The position numbers and the translations under genes are program-made. This document shows positions 1 to 8,873 of a stretch of DNA of 64,000 nucleotides, piece by piece; within the stretch, counting starts at the first letter, position 1; each line of letters begins with the position of its first letter. This stretch comes from an archaeon (lineage in GTDB: Archaea > EX4484-52 > WAPT01). The stretch lies in the NCBI GenBank assembly GCA_029258795.1, contig JAPDKB010000008.1:80043-144042 (forward strand), given 5' to 3'. Below the pieces are notes generated by a model. The model did no database searches. It was not told where the DNA came from and saw nothing but the letters and a program-made list of their open reading frames with translations.

Positions 1-192
1 GCAAAAGAATATGCAGGAAAGCTCAAGTTCGTGAAGGTGAATGTGGATGACAACCCTGTGTTGGCAGCCAGATATGGAGTGCAGGGAATACCCACACTGG
101 TCATCTTCAGAAATGGTAAAGAAGTTGAAAGGGTTGTTGGGGCTTATCCAAAAGCCGTGCTCAATGAGATTCTGGATAGAGTGTTGGGATGA
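1..192 (+). CDS. Thioredoxin family protein, C-terminal part (cut by window edge)
   Basis: The reading frame is open from base 1 and stops with TGA at 190-192, giving the last 63 residues of a thioredoxin-fold protein. The fragment shows the cis-proline strand GIPTLVIF followed by [10 protein letters not shown] and a final helix, which is the usual C-terminal half of thioredoxin. The N-terminal CxxC active site lies outside the window, so redox function cannot be confirmed here. The stop is 6 bases before the next gene, so the two may be co-transcribed. Confidence 0.85.
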   Translation, partial: AKEYAGKLKFVKVNVDDNPVLAARYGVQGIPTLVIFRNGKEVERVVGAYPKAVLNEILDRVLG

Positions 193-198
193 TGGAGC

Positions 199-642
199 AT
201 GAGCAGCGGTAAAAAAGGCAGAGTGCTTAGCGATGACAAATTTGAAAGCGTGCTCTCCAAAGCGAAGAGGGTGGTGGTGATCGGTCTTTCCAGAAATGAA
301 TACAAGGCATCAAATATCATAGCTAGGCAACTGGCAGAAAAGTACGAGGTAGTGGGAGTTAATCCTGCAGGAGATGTTGAGGGCTTTAAAACCTATTCTG
401 ATATTGAGGAGATGGCAGGAGAGGTTGGCGAAGCGGACATAGTTGTTGTGTTCCGCCCTTCCGAAGAGGTTGGAGAGATAGCAGAAAAGCTCCTCAAATC
501 CGGGTTGAAGTTTCAGGTGCTATGGATGCAGGAAGGAATTGAGAACGAGGGGGCTGCGAAGCTTTTGATTGAGCAAGGAATTGATGTTGTCATGAACAGA
601 TGTATGGGGAAAGCGCTTCACATGCTGGAGAAAAATTTTTAA
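199..642 (+). CDS. CoA-binding domain protein (YccU-like)
   Basis: A 147-residue Rossmann-type CoA-binding protein of the CoA_binding_2 kind, related to the nucleotide-binding domain of succinyl-CoA synthetase. Visible are the first strand and turn VVVIGLSRNEYKAS, the central strand ADIVVVFRPSEEV, the motif VLWMQEGIENEGAA and the terminal MNRCMGK. Family members bind CoA and are implicated in redox or CoA-modification regulation, but the exact role is unknown. It follows a thioredoxin gene by 6 nt, which fits a redox setting. Start is the ATG at 199; a GGAG lies just upstream but very close. Confidence 0.8.
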   Translation: MSSGKKGRVLSDDKFESVLSKAKRVVVIGLSRNEYKASNIIARQLAEKYEVVGVNPAGDVEGFKTYSDIEEMAGEVGEADIVVVFRPSEEVGEIAEKLLKSGLKFQVLWMQEGIENEGAAKLLIEQGIDVVMNRCMGKALHMLEKNF

Positions 643-679
643 ACGAGATGTATATAACTCAATATATTAGTGTTGCAAT

Positions 680-1273
680 ATGATGCCCGTCTACAGGGAT
701 AGTGGCGGGGCGCACTATTTAGTTCAGCTGCGTTTGCCACCCCAGGAGCTCGATCTCAGCCCCCTGAATGACTATACAAGGGATGCTATTCTTGTCAATG
801 ATGTTGCTTATATGGTGGCTAAAAAGAAGGAGGAGTATCAGACAGGCGGCCATTCGGAGAATGAACATTCACTAGTGTTCTATCCTTCGAGCATTTACGT
901 CAGCGGGAAGGATCCAAAAGATGTGTCAATTTTTGATGAGATTGCTGTTGTGAGGTATTTTACTCTTCCAGGCAACTACTCGAATATAAGTGGAGGAACC
1001 GATGTGACTAAATGGTTCTGGAGAACCTTTATTGCTTTCTATGGCGATAAAAATCTGGAATATGCAAAAATAACTTGTGGAGGTATACCTGCTCTCCCGA
1101 ATTATAGAGTTATCAAAAAATTGAAAGATATAGATATCAACCTTAAAAACCTCGAAAAGGAAGGAAAGTGTGTGTGGCTTGAGGGAACATTACGTATGGT
1201 TGAAATGAAAGAGCCTGACGAATTTCTGGAAGACGGATTTTATTCCTTTCCTCATTCCCACAAATACATATAA
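680..1273 (+). CDS. Hypothetical protein, no family recognised
   Basis: A 197-residue soluble protein without a signal peptide or membrane segment. I recognise no family. The centre has alternating hydrophobic strands and Gly/Asn-rich turns, and the C-terminus is Lys-rich helix followed by a His/Ser-rich tail. A TATA-like element (gtatataac) lies about 25-30 nt before the ATG at 680, so the mRNA is probably leaderless and the gene is its own transcription unit. The second codon is also ATG. Confidence 0.65.
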   Translation: MMPVYRDSGGAHYLVQLRLPPQELDLSPLNDYTRDAILVNDVAYMVAKKKEEYQTGGHSENEHSLVFYPSSIYVSGKDPKDVSIFDEIAVVRYFTLPGNYSNISGGTDVTKWFWRTFIAFYGDKNLEYAKITCGGIPALPNYRVIKKLKDIDINLKNLEKEGKCVWLEGTLRMVEMKEPDEFLEDGFYSFPHSHKYI

Positions 1274-1333
1274 AAACCAAAAACAACAAACAGATCTTGC
1301 CGTTCAGAATTTCATGAATTATGAATGTTGATT

Positions 1334-1576
1334 TCATTCCATCAATGTGTCCAGCGCTTTCTTCACCTCTTCAACAACACCTTTATCGTAAGGCAGGGCT
1401 ATGCTTCTCTTGAAGCGCTTCTCGTTCTCCCTCGTGATGAAACCTCTAGAAAGAGAGATGAATTCGTTCTCTCCCTCGCTCGTTATGGCTTTCTTGTGCG
1501 CAACTTCCAGAAAGTTGTTTCCACCAAGCTGCACATCCATACTCTTTATGGTTTCAAACTTCACCACGTTCTTCAC
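1334..1576 (-). CDS. Small conserved-looking protein, possibly PC4-like
   Basis: An 80-residue protein starting with GTG at 1576 behind a GGGTG ribosome site, with a TATA box (ctatataaat) some 45 nt upstream. The segment ENEFISLSRGFITRENEKRFKRS followed by a helix ending VVEEVKKALDTL gives a strand-strand-helix layout resembling the PC4/p15 single-strand DNA-binding fold. This is an impression from the pattern of hydrophobic and basic residues, not a firm assignment. It lies tail to tail with the preceding hypothetical gene. Confidence 0.6.
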   Translation of the reverse strand: MKNVVKFETIKSMDVQLGGNNFLEVAHKKAITSEGENEFISLSRGFITRENEKRFKRSIALPYDKGVVEEVKKALDTLME

Positions 1577-1688
1577 CCCTTTGCAAGTTTGTCCATCCTT
1601 AACCTTTCTCTGGAAGATTTATATAGCTATGCAGACATGCGTGCCGATAGAGAAGAAAAATTTTGGTTTTGCTCCATCCGATTGAGCT

Positions 1689-3515
1689 TTAATCAACCAG
1701 CACCCTCAGATTGCCAAGTGCAACGGCCTGCAGTACTTTCTTGCCGGCATCGCTCTTCTTTTTGACCCTTATCTGCCCTCTCTTGCCTACAGTTGCAGAA
1801 AAGAGAAACTCCTCGCCCTTGTAAACATCAACGTTCTTGCCGACCAGCTTTCTGTCCACCTCGATGATAACCGAGCCGGAAGCTTCCCTCACCCTGAAGG
1901 GTATGGCTTTTTTCAACGTGTCAACTATCGGCTCGACAGAAAGCCTTATGCCAACGAGCTCCTCCAGCTTGGCTATGTTCCTGCCCTCCTTACCAATAAC
2001 TTTCGGCACATCCTCCTTCTTCACCCTCAGTACAGCTCTGTTCGGTCCGACTATCTCAACGCTGAAGTCCTTTATGTAGCGCTTCAGAATTTGAGTGAGC
2101 CGCTCCTCAGCAAGCTTGGCTATGGTCGATTCCTTAGCTTCCCGGACCTTCATCACCACCGTCTGCTCTCCGTAGGTGTAAATCTCGTACTCAAGCTTGC
2201 CCGTCTCAAAATCTATGACCTCCACTATTGGCCTCGCAAGGTCCTCAGCGGTCATGCCAGAAGGCACGCGCACATTCAAGTCAAGCACGTAAACCTTCTC
2301 TATCCTTCCGTTCTTCACGAAAATTATCGTGTCCACTATATGCGGAATCAAGCCCAGCTCAACTCTTTGGATGAAACGCTGCACCGCATCTATTGGCTGG
2401 GTGGCATGAACCACACCCACCATCCCAACTCCCGCTAATCTCATATCCGCAAAAACCTTGAAATCGTGGGTGGTGCGCAGCTCATCATAAATGGTGTAGT
2501 CGGGCCTCACAAGCAGAAGTATGTCTGAGGTTTTGGCCATGTCTCCTTCAAGGGGAGCGTATTGAGTTATCTCTGCGCTGACCTGCAAATCTCTCGGCTG
2601 CTCCATGGTTTTGACTATCTTGCCCTTGGACGCGTAGAATTCAGCGAGAGCCTGAGCAAGCGTGGTTTTTCCATGACCGGGAGGGCCGGCTATCAGTATG
2701 CCCTCAGCCCTCTCTTCCAGCCTTTTCTTCAGCTTGTCCGAGAGCTTGTAGTCCTCAAGCGTGACCTTCAGAATCGGCCTAACCAGCGTTATCTCCATCG
2801 CTTCAGAGAATGGTGGGCGTGTTATCGCTATCCTGTAGGAGCCAAGCTGCACAACGGTTGCGCCCTTCCTGCTTATCTCCACCATGGCCTTTTCGTCCAT
2901 TCTAGCGCGTTCCATTATCTCTCTCGCAAACTCCTCCAGCATCTCTCTGGTCAAGACCACATCATCCACATCCACCAGCTTGAAAGCTCCAGGCTTTCCT
3001 CTCTTTGCCTTTGGTCTGCACCCTTCCTTGAGGTGAAGAGACATCGTGTCCTTCGTGATCCACCTCTCTATTGATAGCTTTTCCGGCATCTCGTGCTCCA
3101 CATATATGATCTCTATACCCAGAGCTTCAGCACCCTTGGCTTGGATCATATCGCATGTTATGAGCACACCACCCATCTCTTTGGCAACGTCTCTTATGAG
3201 CGCGTCTATCCTCCCGCTCCTCGCAAGCTGAATCTCCTCAAGCGTGGGCTTTCTTCCTGCCTCTTTAAACTCGATCCCCCTCTTTTCACATTCCTCCCTT
3301 ATCATCTTGAGCTCCTCAAGCCCCTCTATCCCTATCTCTCTTCCCCTGTTGGCCTGATTTTCAAGCTCAGAAATCACGAATTCAGGAACAACTATGATGT
3401 CGTTCTTCTTTATTCTTCCTTCTTCCATCAACCTTCTTACCACTCCAGCGATTATGGCTGAAGTGTCAGGTACATACACTTTTCCTTTTGTTTTGCTTTT
3501 CGTTTTGCTTCCCAT
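1689..3515 (-). CDS. PIN domain - ATPase - KH domain protein
   Basis: A 608-residue three-part protein conserved in archaea. Residues about 12-160 form a PIN nuclease-like domain with acidic residues (PDTSAII, the IDALIRDVA helix, LITCDM). Residues about 270-450 are a RecA/PilT-like P-loop ATPase with Walker A GPPGHGKTT, and the C-terminal part carries a KH RNA-binding domain (VIGKEGRNIAKLEELVG). The family is expected to act on RNA, perhaps at the ribosome, but its biochemical role is not settled. The longer frame begins at TTG 3521; the ATG at 3515 is preferred because GGTGA precedes it at normal spacing. Confidence 0.9.
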   Translation of the reverse strand: MGSKTKSKTKGKVYVPDTSAIIAGVVRRLMEEGRIKKNDIIVVPEFVISELENQANRGREIGIEGLEELKMIREECEKRGIEFKEAGRKPTLEEIQLARSGRIDALIRDVAKEMGGVLITCDMIQAKGAEALGIEIIYVEHEMPEKLSIERWITKDTMSLHLKEGCRPKAKRGKPGAFKLVDVDDVVLTREMLEEFAREIMERARMDEKAMVEISRKGATVVQLGSYRIAITRPPFSEAMEITLVRPILKVTLEDYKLSDKLKKRLEERAEGILIAGPPGHGKTTLAQALAEFYASKGKIVKTMEQPRDLQVSAEITQYAPLEGDMAKTSDILLLVRPDYTIYDELRTTHDFKVFADMRLAGVGMVGVVHATQPIDAVQRFIQRVELGLIPHIVDTIIFVKNGRIEKVYVLDLNVRVPSGMTAEDLARPIVEVIDFETGKLEYEIYTYGEQTVVMKVREAKESTIAKLAEERLTQILKRYIKDFSVEIVGPNRAVLRVKKEDVPKVIGKEGRNIAKLEELVGIRLSVEPIVDTLKKAIPFRVREASGSVIIEVDRKLVGKNVDVYKGEEFLFSATVGKRGQIRVKKKSDAGKKVLQAVALGNLRVLVD

Positions 3516-3615
3516 TTTCAATTCACCAGAACATTCAATTCTCTACCACTTTTAAAAAAGTTGTGGGAAAAAGAAAAAAAGCTCCCTGCTGCTGCGCTTC
3601 TTCTTTCAAGCTGGC

Positions 3616-3954
3616 TCATGCGATGTTCTCCGCTATGTTGCCCACGATGGGCAGCTTGAAATCCTCGTGCTTTATCGCTTTGATCATGCACACTATCCAG
3701 AGCACAAATCCAAGAAGTCCGAGCAGCACTCCTGTAATCCAGCCCAGTATTGGAATGAAGCCGAGCACGAACTTGATCACGAAAAGTCCGAGAAACAGCA
3801 CCGTTGATTGTGCTGCATGAAACCTTACATACCTGCTCTTCTTTTCGACCAGCAGAAATATTATTCCAGTCACAAATCCGAGCAGGTATGCAAGAAACGC
3901 TTCCACGTTCTCGGCCATACCAAGGCTTGTATCTCCACCTTTTTTCTCAGCCAT
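3616..3954 (-). CDS. DUF4870-like small membrane protein
   Basis: A 112-residue membrane protein with three to four hydrophobic segments. After the first helix comes the basic motif VEKKSRYVRFHAAQS, then a long hydrophobic hairpin and IVCMIKAIKHEDFKLPIVG. This matches the DUF4870/Tic20-like layout, where the RFHA(A)QS motif sits between membrane helices. Function is unknown. A strong ribosome site (GAGGTG) is 6-7 nt before the ATG. It is transcribed in the same direction as the upstream lipoprotein gene with a short gap, so they may form an operon. Confidence 0.75.
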   Translation of the reverse strand: MAEKKGGDTSLGMAENVEAFLAYLLGFVTGIIFLLVEKKSRYVRFHAAQSTVLFLGLFVIKFVLGFIPILGWITGVLLGLLGFVLWIVCMIKAIKHEDFKLPIVGNIAENIA

Positions 3955-3990
3955 TTCTTTTCACCTCTGTTGATTTAAATGATCAGAACC

Positions 3991-4896
3991 TCAGCTCACC
4001 ACCGCCATGTAAGATATCTCCACAACCTGTGAACCGATGGTGGATGAGATTCCATAAGTTACGCCTTCCTTAACCACCACTCCGCTTATCTCATCCCCGC
4101 TGACTTGCACACCACTTGCCTGATACCCTTCCTTTGAAAGCTCGTTCACAAGCTCTTGTATATCCTCACTGCTAACTGCGCGTGGCACAGCATAGGATAG
4201 CACAACATAATTTGCTGTGCCGGTGCTCACCGTACCTACATCTGCCAGCTTTGCCCCTCCAAAGATGGAGATCAAAACAGGCCTTATGTCCTCATCCAGC
4301 TGTTGCGCGTATCCTGAAGGAGGTGTGACGTCAGCTGCTGACTCGTAGTAATCTTCCTGTGTGCTCTCACCTTGTGATGTCTCACCGGTTTCACCACAGG
4401 GTTTGGACAAATCGAGATTGATAAGTGTGTATTCTTTATCGCCGATCTTTACCAGTCCAACATCCACGTACAATATGTTGTTACCTTTTGAGAAAGTGAG
4501 TGACGTTCCCTCAACATAATGCATCGTGCCCACCCCCGGCACCACAATTCCGGCTCCTGCGGAAGAGCTCTTGCTTTCAAGATTCCAGCCATCGTTCTCC
4601 AGCTCGGAAGTGTAAAACTCAACCGCACCATCCATCTTGTTACCCTTAAGGTAGTATGAAGCGCTCTCAGAACATTCATCGAAAGAGTAGCTCACTCTTG
4701 TGGTGTCCGGATAGCGGGGCACACCATCTATATCTTTATCTCCAACATCATGCTTGGGAAGAAGCAGCTGAGCTGCATTTTCGACAACGCTCGTTGATGG
4801 CTTCCCACCACCTATGCAACCGCTTGCCAGAACAACGACAAAAACCAGAGACAAGACCGCAAATGCGCTTTTAATCGAAATTTTTTCTTTTATCAT
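3991..4896 (-). CDS. Predicted lipoprotein, function unknown
   Basis: About 301 residues. The N-terminus has a basic start, a hydrophobic stretch (SAFAVLSLVFVVVLASG) and a lipobox-like LASGC followed by IGGGKPS, so the mature protein is probably anchored outside the membrane. Two repeats of a strand-rich region follow, with a Glu/Ser-rich linker near the middle (GETGETSQGESTQ). A GTG start exists at 4908, but the ATG at 4896 has GGTGA five to six bases upstream. A TATA box (cttatataaa) lies about 40 nt upstream. Confidence 0.75.
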   Translation of the reverse strand: MIKEKISIKSAFAVLSLVFVVVLASGCIGGGKPSTSVVENAAQLLLPKHDVGDKDIDGVPRYPDTTRVSYSFDECSESASYYLKGNKMDGAVEFYTSELENDGWNLESKSSSAGAGIVVPGVGTMHYVEGTSLTFSKGNNILYVDVGLVKIGDKEYTLINLDLSKPCGETGETSQGESTQEDYYESAADVTPPSGYAQQLDEDIRPVLISIFGGAKLADVGTVSTGTANYVVLSYAVPRAVSSEDIQELVNELSKEGYQASGVQVSGDEISGVVVKEGVTYGISSTIGSQVVEISYMAVVS

Positions 4897-5061
4897 CAAG
4901 TTCACCACAATTTTTTGTTTTAATTCACTTTGTTCAAAAAATTTATATAAGTATCTGGTTGTTCTGAAAAGAGACGAAATTCGAACTTTTTATTTGTTTA
5001 AATTTTGATGTTTCTGGTTAAACCGCAATCTTTTTATGATGATTTGAACAAAAACTGATTC

Positions 5062-5325
5062 ATGGGATTGCATGGAGTGTGCACACGTCCAGACCACAAA
5101 TTCGATATGGACTCTGTGGAGATGATATATGATCCGGAGACCAATACAGAATACTTGTGGGGGAAGTGTCTTGTCTGCGGAGCACCGAGAATAGAAAAGA
5201 GGCATCCCGGTTGTTCTGAGAAACAGCAGGTAAGCGCGAGAGAAATTTACAATACATTACTCGCGCTTAAAGAACATGAGAAATACCCCACCATCATCCC
5301 TGTTACCACCTACACTTCCCACTAG
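5062..5325 (+). CDS. Small Cys-containing hypothetical protein
   Basis: An 87-residue protein with a possible metal site: WGKCLVCGAPRIEKRHPGCSEK contains a CxxC pair and a later HPGC, plus an early CTRPDH. Zinc binding is an inference. No family is recognised. The TTTTTATGATG element about 25-30 nt before the ATG may be the promoter, giving a leaderless message. The end overlaps the convergent OMP decarboxylase gene by 23 bases. Confidence 0.6.
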   Translation: MGLHGVCTRPDHKFDMDSVEMIYDPETNTEYLWGKCLVCGAPRIEKRHPGCSEKQQVSAREIYNTLLALKEHEKYPTIIPVTTYTSH

Positions 5326-6235
5326 CTTTCAACGCGCTGATTATATCATCGATCATCTCAAGCGCGGCCTGTCTGGCCGCCTCCTCAAACCTGTCTTCAC
5401 CCGCCTCATATTTCTCTGATCTGTACGCTGCTATAACACCTCTCGCTGAGTGGATTATGGCTCCGAGTCCATCCTCATTGAAGTTGTGCACAACGTCCTT
5501 TGCTTTTGCACCCTGCGCTCCGTAGCCCGGCACGAGCACCACAGCTCTTGGAACAAGCTTCCTGCACACCTTTGCCTGCTCGGGATAGGTTGCGCCAACA
5601 ACCATACCAACGGAAGAGTAGCCGTACTCCGTGCCGATCAGCTCGGCACCCCATTCATCCACCTTCCTTGCAACCATCTGGAAGAGCGTTGAACTATCGT
5701 TGTCCATTTTCACGTCCTGAAACTCGTGGCTGGAAGGATTGGAGGTCTTCACGAGCACAAAGATGCCTTTGCCGAAATTCCCGCACGCATCAAGGAACGG
5801 CTTTATCCCATCCGTGCCGAGGTACGGGTTGACTGTTATTGCGTCAGCATCAAAATAGCTACTTGCCTTTGTTCCGTCACACAGTTCAACTCTGCCCAAA
5901 TAAGCGTTAGCGTAAGCTTCTGCTGTGCTTCCGATGTCGTTGCGCTTCACATCCAAAATCACAATTCTGTCCCTCTTTTTCACATGCTCTACGGTCTTTT
6001 TCAGCGCTTTTATGCCGTGCTTCCCGTAAAGTTCGTAGAACGCTGAATTGATTTTGTAGCACGGCACTAAATCGTATGTAGCATCCACAATTTTCCTGTT
6101 AAACTCAAGTATGGCTTCTGCTGTGGCTTCAAACACGTTATCCTCCTTTTCCACGGCTTGCTGCTTTATGAACGAGGGCACGAAGCTTATTCTTGTGTCA
6201 AGCCCTATGCAGCACGGATTTTGTAGTTTATCCAT
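5303..6235 (-). CDS. pyrF: Orotidine 5'-phosphate decarboxylase, bacterial long type
   Basis: Catalyses decarboxylation of OMP to UMP, the last step of pyrimidine synthesis. Visible motifs are CCIGLDTRI at the N-terminus, the catalytic strand VILDVKRNDIGSTAEAYA (Asp/Lys/Asp pattern), AITVNPYLGTDGI, VGATYPEQ and VLVPGYGAQGA. At about 310 residues it resembles the longer type-2 enzyme common in bacteria rather than the short archaeal one. Start is ATG 6235; an in-frame TTG lies 12 bases upstream. The gene stands apart from pyrBI at 22-23.5 kb, so the pathway is scattered. Transfer from bacteria is possible. Confidence 0.9.
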   Translation of the reverse strand: MDKLQNPCCIGLDTRISFVPSFIKQQAVEKEDNVFEATAEAILEFNRKIVDATYDLVPCYKINSAFYELYGKHGIKALKKTVEHVKKRDRIVILDVKRNDIGSTAEAYANAYLGRVELCDGTKASSYFDADAITVNPYLGTDGIKPFLDACGNFGKGIFVLVKTSNPSSHEFQDVKMDNDSSTLFQMVARKVDEWGAELIGTEYGYSSVGMVVGATYPEQAKVCRKLVPRAVVLVPGYGAQGAKAKDVVHNFNEDGLGAIIHSARGVIAAYRSEKYEAGEDRFEEAARQAALEMIDDIISALKASGKCRW

Positions 6236-6280
6236 TAGGTTTAACAAGCAGTCAGCGAAATTTTTCTTGATGATATCGCA

Positions 6281-6691
6281 TCACCAAGACAATAAAGTTA
6301 TGGCAGCTATAGCAAGCAATACTCCCATAGCTTTGATGAGCGTTATCTTCTCCTCCAGCACCAGTATGCCTAGCAGCACTGTCACAGCAGTACTCATACC
6401 AACTATCGGCTTGACTATACTTATCTTACCTGAGCTTATTGCACGAATGTAAAAGAAGAATGCTATGCTTGCTATAAAGCCAGCGGTGCTTACATAAGGC
6501 ACAACTTGCTTGTTGATGGATTTTGACGGAGCTTGATAAACCCACATCAGAGCAAGAAAGAGGAGCATGAAGCCTGTGGTGAGGAAAGTCACGGTTAAAG
6601 AGTCTGCATAGTTTGATGCGAGCTTATAAAGCAGAGGCGTGATACCATAAAGGAGCATGGCGACCAGAGCAAAAATTACGTAAGCTTCCAT
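6281..6691 (-). CDS. EamA/DMT-type membrane protein, half-size
   Basis: A 136-residue protein with four hydrophobic helices, typical of one EamA repeat (about half of a full DMT exporter). The pattern AMLLYGITPLLYKLASNYADS ends the first helix, and VKPIVGMSTAVTVLLGILVLEEKITLIKAMGVLLAIAAI is the characteristic final hairpin. Such half proteins work as dimers in small multidrug or metabolite exporters. The frame extends to 6799, but the ATG at 6691 lies about 25 nt after the AT-rich element atttaaag and starts the conserved part, so it is chosen. Substrate is unknown. Confidence 0.8.
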   Translation of the reverse strand: MEAYVIFALVAMLLYGITPLLYKLASNYADSLTVTFLTTGFMLLFLALMWVYQAPSKSINKQVVPYVSTAGFIASIAFFFYIRAISSGKISIVKPIVGMSTAVTVLLGILVLEEKITLIKAMGVLLAIAAITLLSW

Positions 6692-6752
6692 GAAACTTCG
6701 ATGAAGTTTAAAAACTTTAAATTTCTGTCGCTGCATATCTGTCCTTGTATCG

Positions 6753-7133
6753 TTAAAGTTGTACCACAAAACCCAGCTCTTCCAGAGCTTCCTTTGCATT
6801 TTTCAAGTCATTCTCCTTCACCAGAATGTGATCAGTCGAGTAGGAAGAGATAACAAAGATAGATACGCTTTTTTTGGCGAGTGCACTAGCTACTTTTGCG
6901 AGAAATCCGACAAGGTTGAAAGGCAGCACCATGTCAAAAGTAAGAAGCTTCCATCCCGGCTCCATCTCCAGTGTGTCCACTTCATCAATCTTTGCTTCAT
7001 CGATTATGACCGTTATTTCCTTCCCATCCATTATGTTGGCAAAAGCTTCAGGGTGTGGTTTCTTGGCTTTGACTATCGCAAATCTCTCTTTCCACACGTA
7101 TACTCTTCCATCAGAACGAACATCTTGTTCCAT
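6753..7133 (-). CDS. ACT-domain protein
   Basis: A 126-residue protein of two ACT-like halves. The C-terminal half shows VLPFNLVGFLAKVASALAKKSVSIFVISSYSTDHILVKENDLKNAKEALEELGF in pieces typical of the ACT_7 fold used for amino-acid sensing. Similar stand-alone proteins bind amino acids, but the ligand here is unknown. The ATG at 7133 is chosen over an upstream frame start because a TATA box (aataaatatg) sits about 25 nt before it, partly within the end of the deacetylase gene. Confidence 0.75.
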   Translation of the reverse strand: MEQDVRSDGRVYVWKERFAIVKAKKPHPEAFANIMDGKEITVIIDEAKIDEVDTLEMEPGWKLLTFDMVLPFNLVGFLAKVASALAKKSVSIFVISSYSTDHILVKENDLKNAKEALEELGFVVQL

Positions 7134-7158
7134 GGTTTGATGATGCTCAAGAACATAT

Positions 7159-8001
7159 TTATTTGTAGGGCTCCAATCCCTCAAAAAACTCCACCGCAAG
7201 CTTCCCTATGTCTTGACTGTAACCTCCTTCAAGAACAGCAAAACATCTTGCTTTGCATTCTTTAACTGTGTTTGCTATGGGTTTAGCAATTTTTTGGTAG
7301 CTTTCTTTTTTGAGCAGAAAACCCGTAAGAGGATCCTTCTCGTAAGTGTCGAAACCCAACGAGATTGCAAGCACATCCGGCATGAATTGCTGTATTCTTG
7401 TCAGAGCTTTTTCCAGCGTTTTAAGGTAAGCTTTCTCATCCGTTCCGGCTGGGAGCGGGAAGTTTATGCAGTTATCAGTGCTTTCCGTTCCTGTGCCGGG
7501 ATAAAATGGATACTGATGAATGGAAACGTAAAGCACGTTGTCATCATGCAAGAAGATGTCCTGAGTGCCGTTTCCGTGATGCACATCGATATCAAGAATG
7601 GCTACTCTTTCTCCAGAATAAACCTTCCTCACCGCTACGGCTATGTTGTTGAAGTAGCAAAATCCTCCGAGAAAGTTCTTGCCAGCGTGATGGCCCGGCG
7701 GTCTTGTCAGGGCAAAGCCCTCAAGCTCGGCAGCCTTTATTGCGCATCCTGCTGCAAGAATCGGGTACTTAACGTCTATGGGCGGTGTGTCAGCATCAAA
7801 ATAGTTCATACTCTCCACGCGTTTCACATGCTCTTCTGTGTGCACCACCAGCAGATCTTCAAGCTTTGCAGGCCTTGCATCCACAAAATCATGGTCAGTC
7901 TTTTCAAGCGCCTCCGCAATCCTTTTTACCCTTTCCGGAGTTTCCGGATGAAAGTCATCATGTCTGTATTCCAAACAGAGCGGGTTGTAGATGACGAGCA
8001 T
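7159..8001 (-). CDS. Histone deacetylase family protein
   Basis: A 280-residue zinc-dependent amidohydrolase of the HDAC/AcuC/acetylpolyamine family. It has HPETPERVKRI, RPPGHHA (catalytic His pair), FCYFNNIAVA, DIDVHHGNGTQ (zinc ligands Asp and His), the second zinc Asp in GFDTYEKDPLTG, and EGGYS. All active-site residues are present, so it should be active, for example on acetyl-lysine or acetylpolyamines. The ATG at 8001 is chosen because the promoter-like ccttaaac lies about 25 nt upstream. It precedes the ACT-domain gene. Confidence 0.92.
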   Translation of the reverse strand: MLVIYNPLCLEYRHDDFHPETPERVKRIAEALEKTDHDFVDARPAKLEDLLVVHTEEHVKRVESMNYFDADTPPIDVKYPILAAGCAIKAAELEGFALTRPPGHHAGKNFLGGFCYFNNIAVAVRKVYSGERVAILDIDVHHGNGTQDIFLHDDNVLYVSIHQYPFYPGTGTESTDNCINFPLPAGTDEKAYLKTLEKALTRIQQFMPDVLAISLGFDTYEKDPLTGFLLKKESYQKIAKPIANTVKECKARCFAVLEGGYSQDIGKLAVEFFEGLEPYK

Positions 8002-8044
8002 ACTTTTCAATTGAAAAAAGAAGAAAGTTTAAGGCGCTTTTTCA

Positions 8045-8707
8045 TCACTTCTTTCTCAACGTGTGTGCTGCCACAAGCACGGCAAGGAAGAGAAATACTG
8101 CACCAATCATGGACGATGCTGTGCCGACAGCCATCCCCGAAATGCTTCTTTCAGCCAGAGATGCCATGTTGAAAGCGGCTGTGGCAAGGAGTAATATCGG
8201 TGTGATGAGCAGAGCAAGCTCCAAGCCGTGGGATGTCGATTGACTTGTTTCTTCCCTCACAGGGGCCTGTGGAACTTGCTCTTGCTCTTCTTCTTTCTGG
8301 AATTTATCTTCGAAAGCATGCCACCTATGTAGTTCATAAGCTATGGACTCCCTTATTATGTTTCTTATCCTCTCAAGCCGGTGGCCCTCCTTCCTTTTAG
8401 CAAAGCGGTATGAATGCCCATCAGTGTGCAGGAAATCCTTCACAGCTCTTGCATTCAGGATTACATGTTCCTTTTCATGGTCTATGTGCACCAGCTTATC
8501 GGGTGGTGTGGGCTCAACATAGAATCTAAATCTTCTGAGCATATCGTGATAAACAACATCCGGGCTCAAATTTGGGTGGTGCGCGACTATTCTCTCTGCC
8601 GCAAGCCTGACAGCTTCCGGGAATATGCTTCCGAACACTCCTTTTATATCCTTTCTAACAACTGACTTGTAAGCATCCTTCATTGCATCAAGGTATCTCT
8701 TTGTCAT
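8045..8707 (-). CDS. Hypothetical protein with two C-terminal membrane helices
   Basis: A 220-residue protein. Residues 1-130 are soluble, helical and His/Arg-rich; a Glu/Gln-rich linker follows (EEEQEQVPQAP), then two membrane helices (LALLITPILLLATAAF and SSMIGAVFLFLAVLVAA) and a short basic end. I do not recognise the family. A TATA-like aatatattta element sits about 25-30 nt before the ATG. It diverges from the Lhr operon, sharing an AT-rich spacer of about 165 bases. Confidence 0.7.
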   Translation of the reverse strand: MTKRYLDAMKDAYKSVVRKDIKGVFGSIFPEAVRLAAERIVAHHPNLSPDVVYHDMLRRFRFYVEPTPPDKLVHIDHEKEHVILNARAVKDFLHTDGHSYRFAKRKEGHRLERIRNIIRESIAYELHRWHAFEDKFQKEEEQEQVPQAPVREETSQSTSHGLELALLITPILLLATAAFNMASLAERSISGMAVGTASSMIGAVFLFLAVLVAAHTLRKK

Positions 8708-8873
8708 GTTAGAAAGGAAGAAAATAACCTAAATATATTGATTTGTATAGTGTAATATACATTATACGGAATGTAATTTTGATTCAGAGCTATGTTCGGT
8801 TACGACACATTATTGAAAAATCAATTTTTCTCGTGAAATAAACCCTTTTAAAACTCCACCCGAAATTTTGTTT

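Noticed and set aside
5303-6235. The OMP decarboxylase as a second HPS or KGPDC-type enzyme
   Set aside because: DVKRNDIGSTAEAYA and VLVPGYGAQGA are those of type-2 PyrF; HPS at 33277 has the DMKTMDTGYLE type instead.
7213-8172. 319-codon plus-strand frame opposite the deacetylase gene
   Set aside because: It is the antisense of a gene with full HDAC motifs; the protein is low-quality and Ser/Cys/Phe-rich with no domain.
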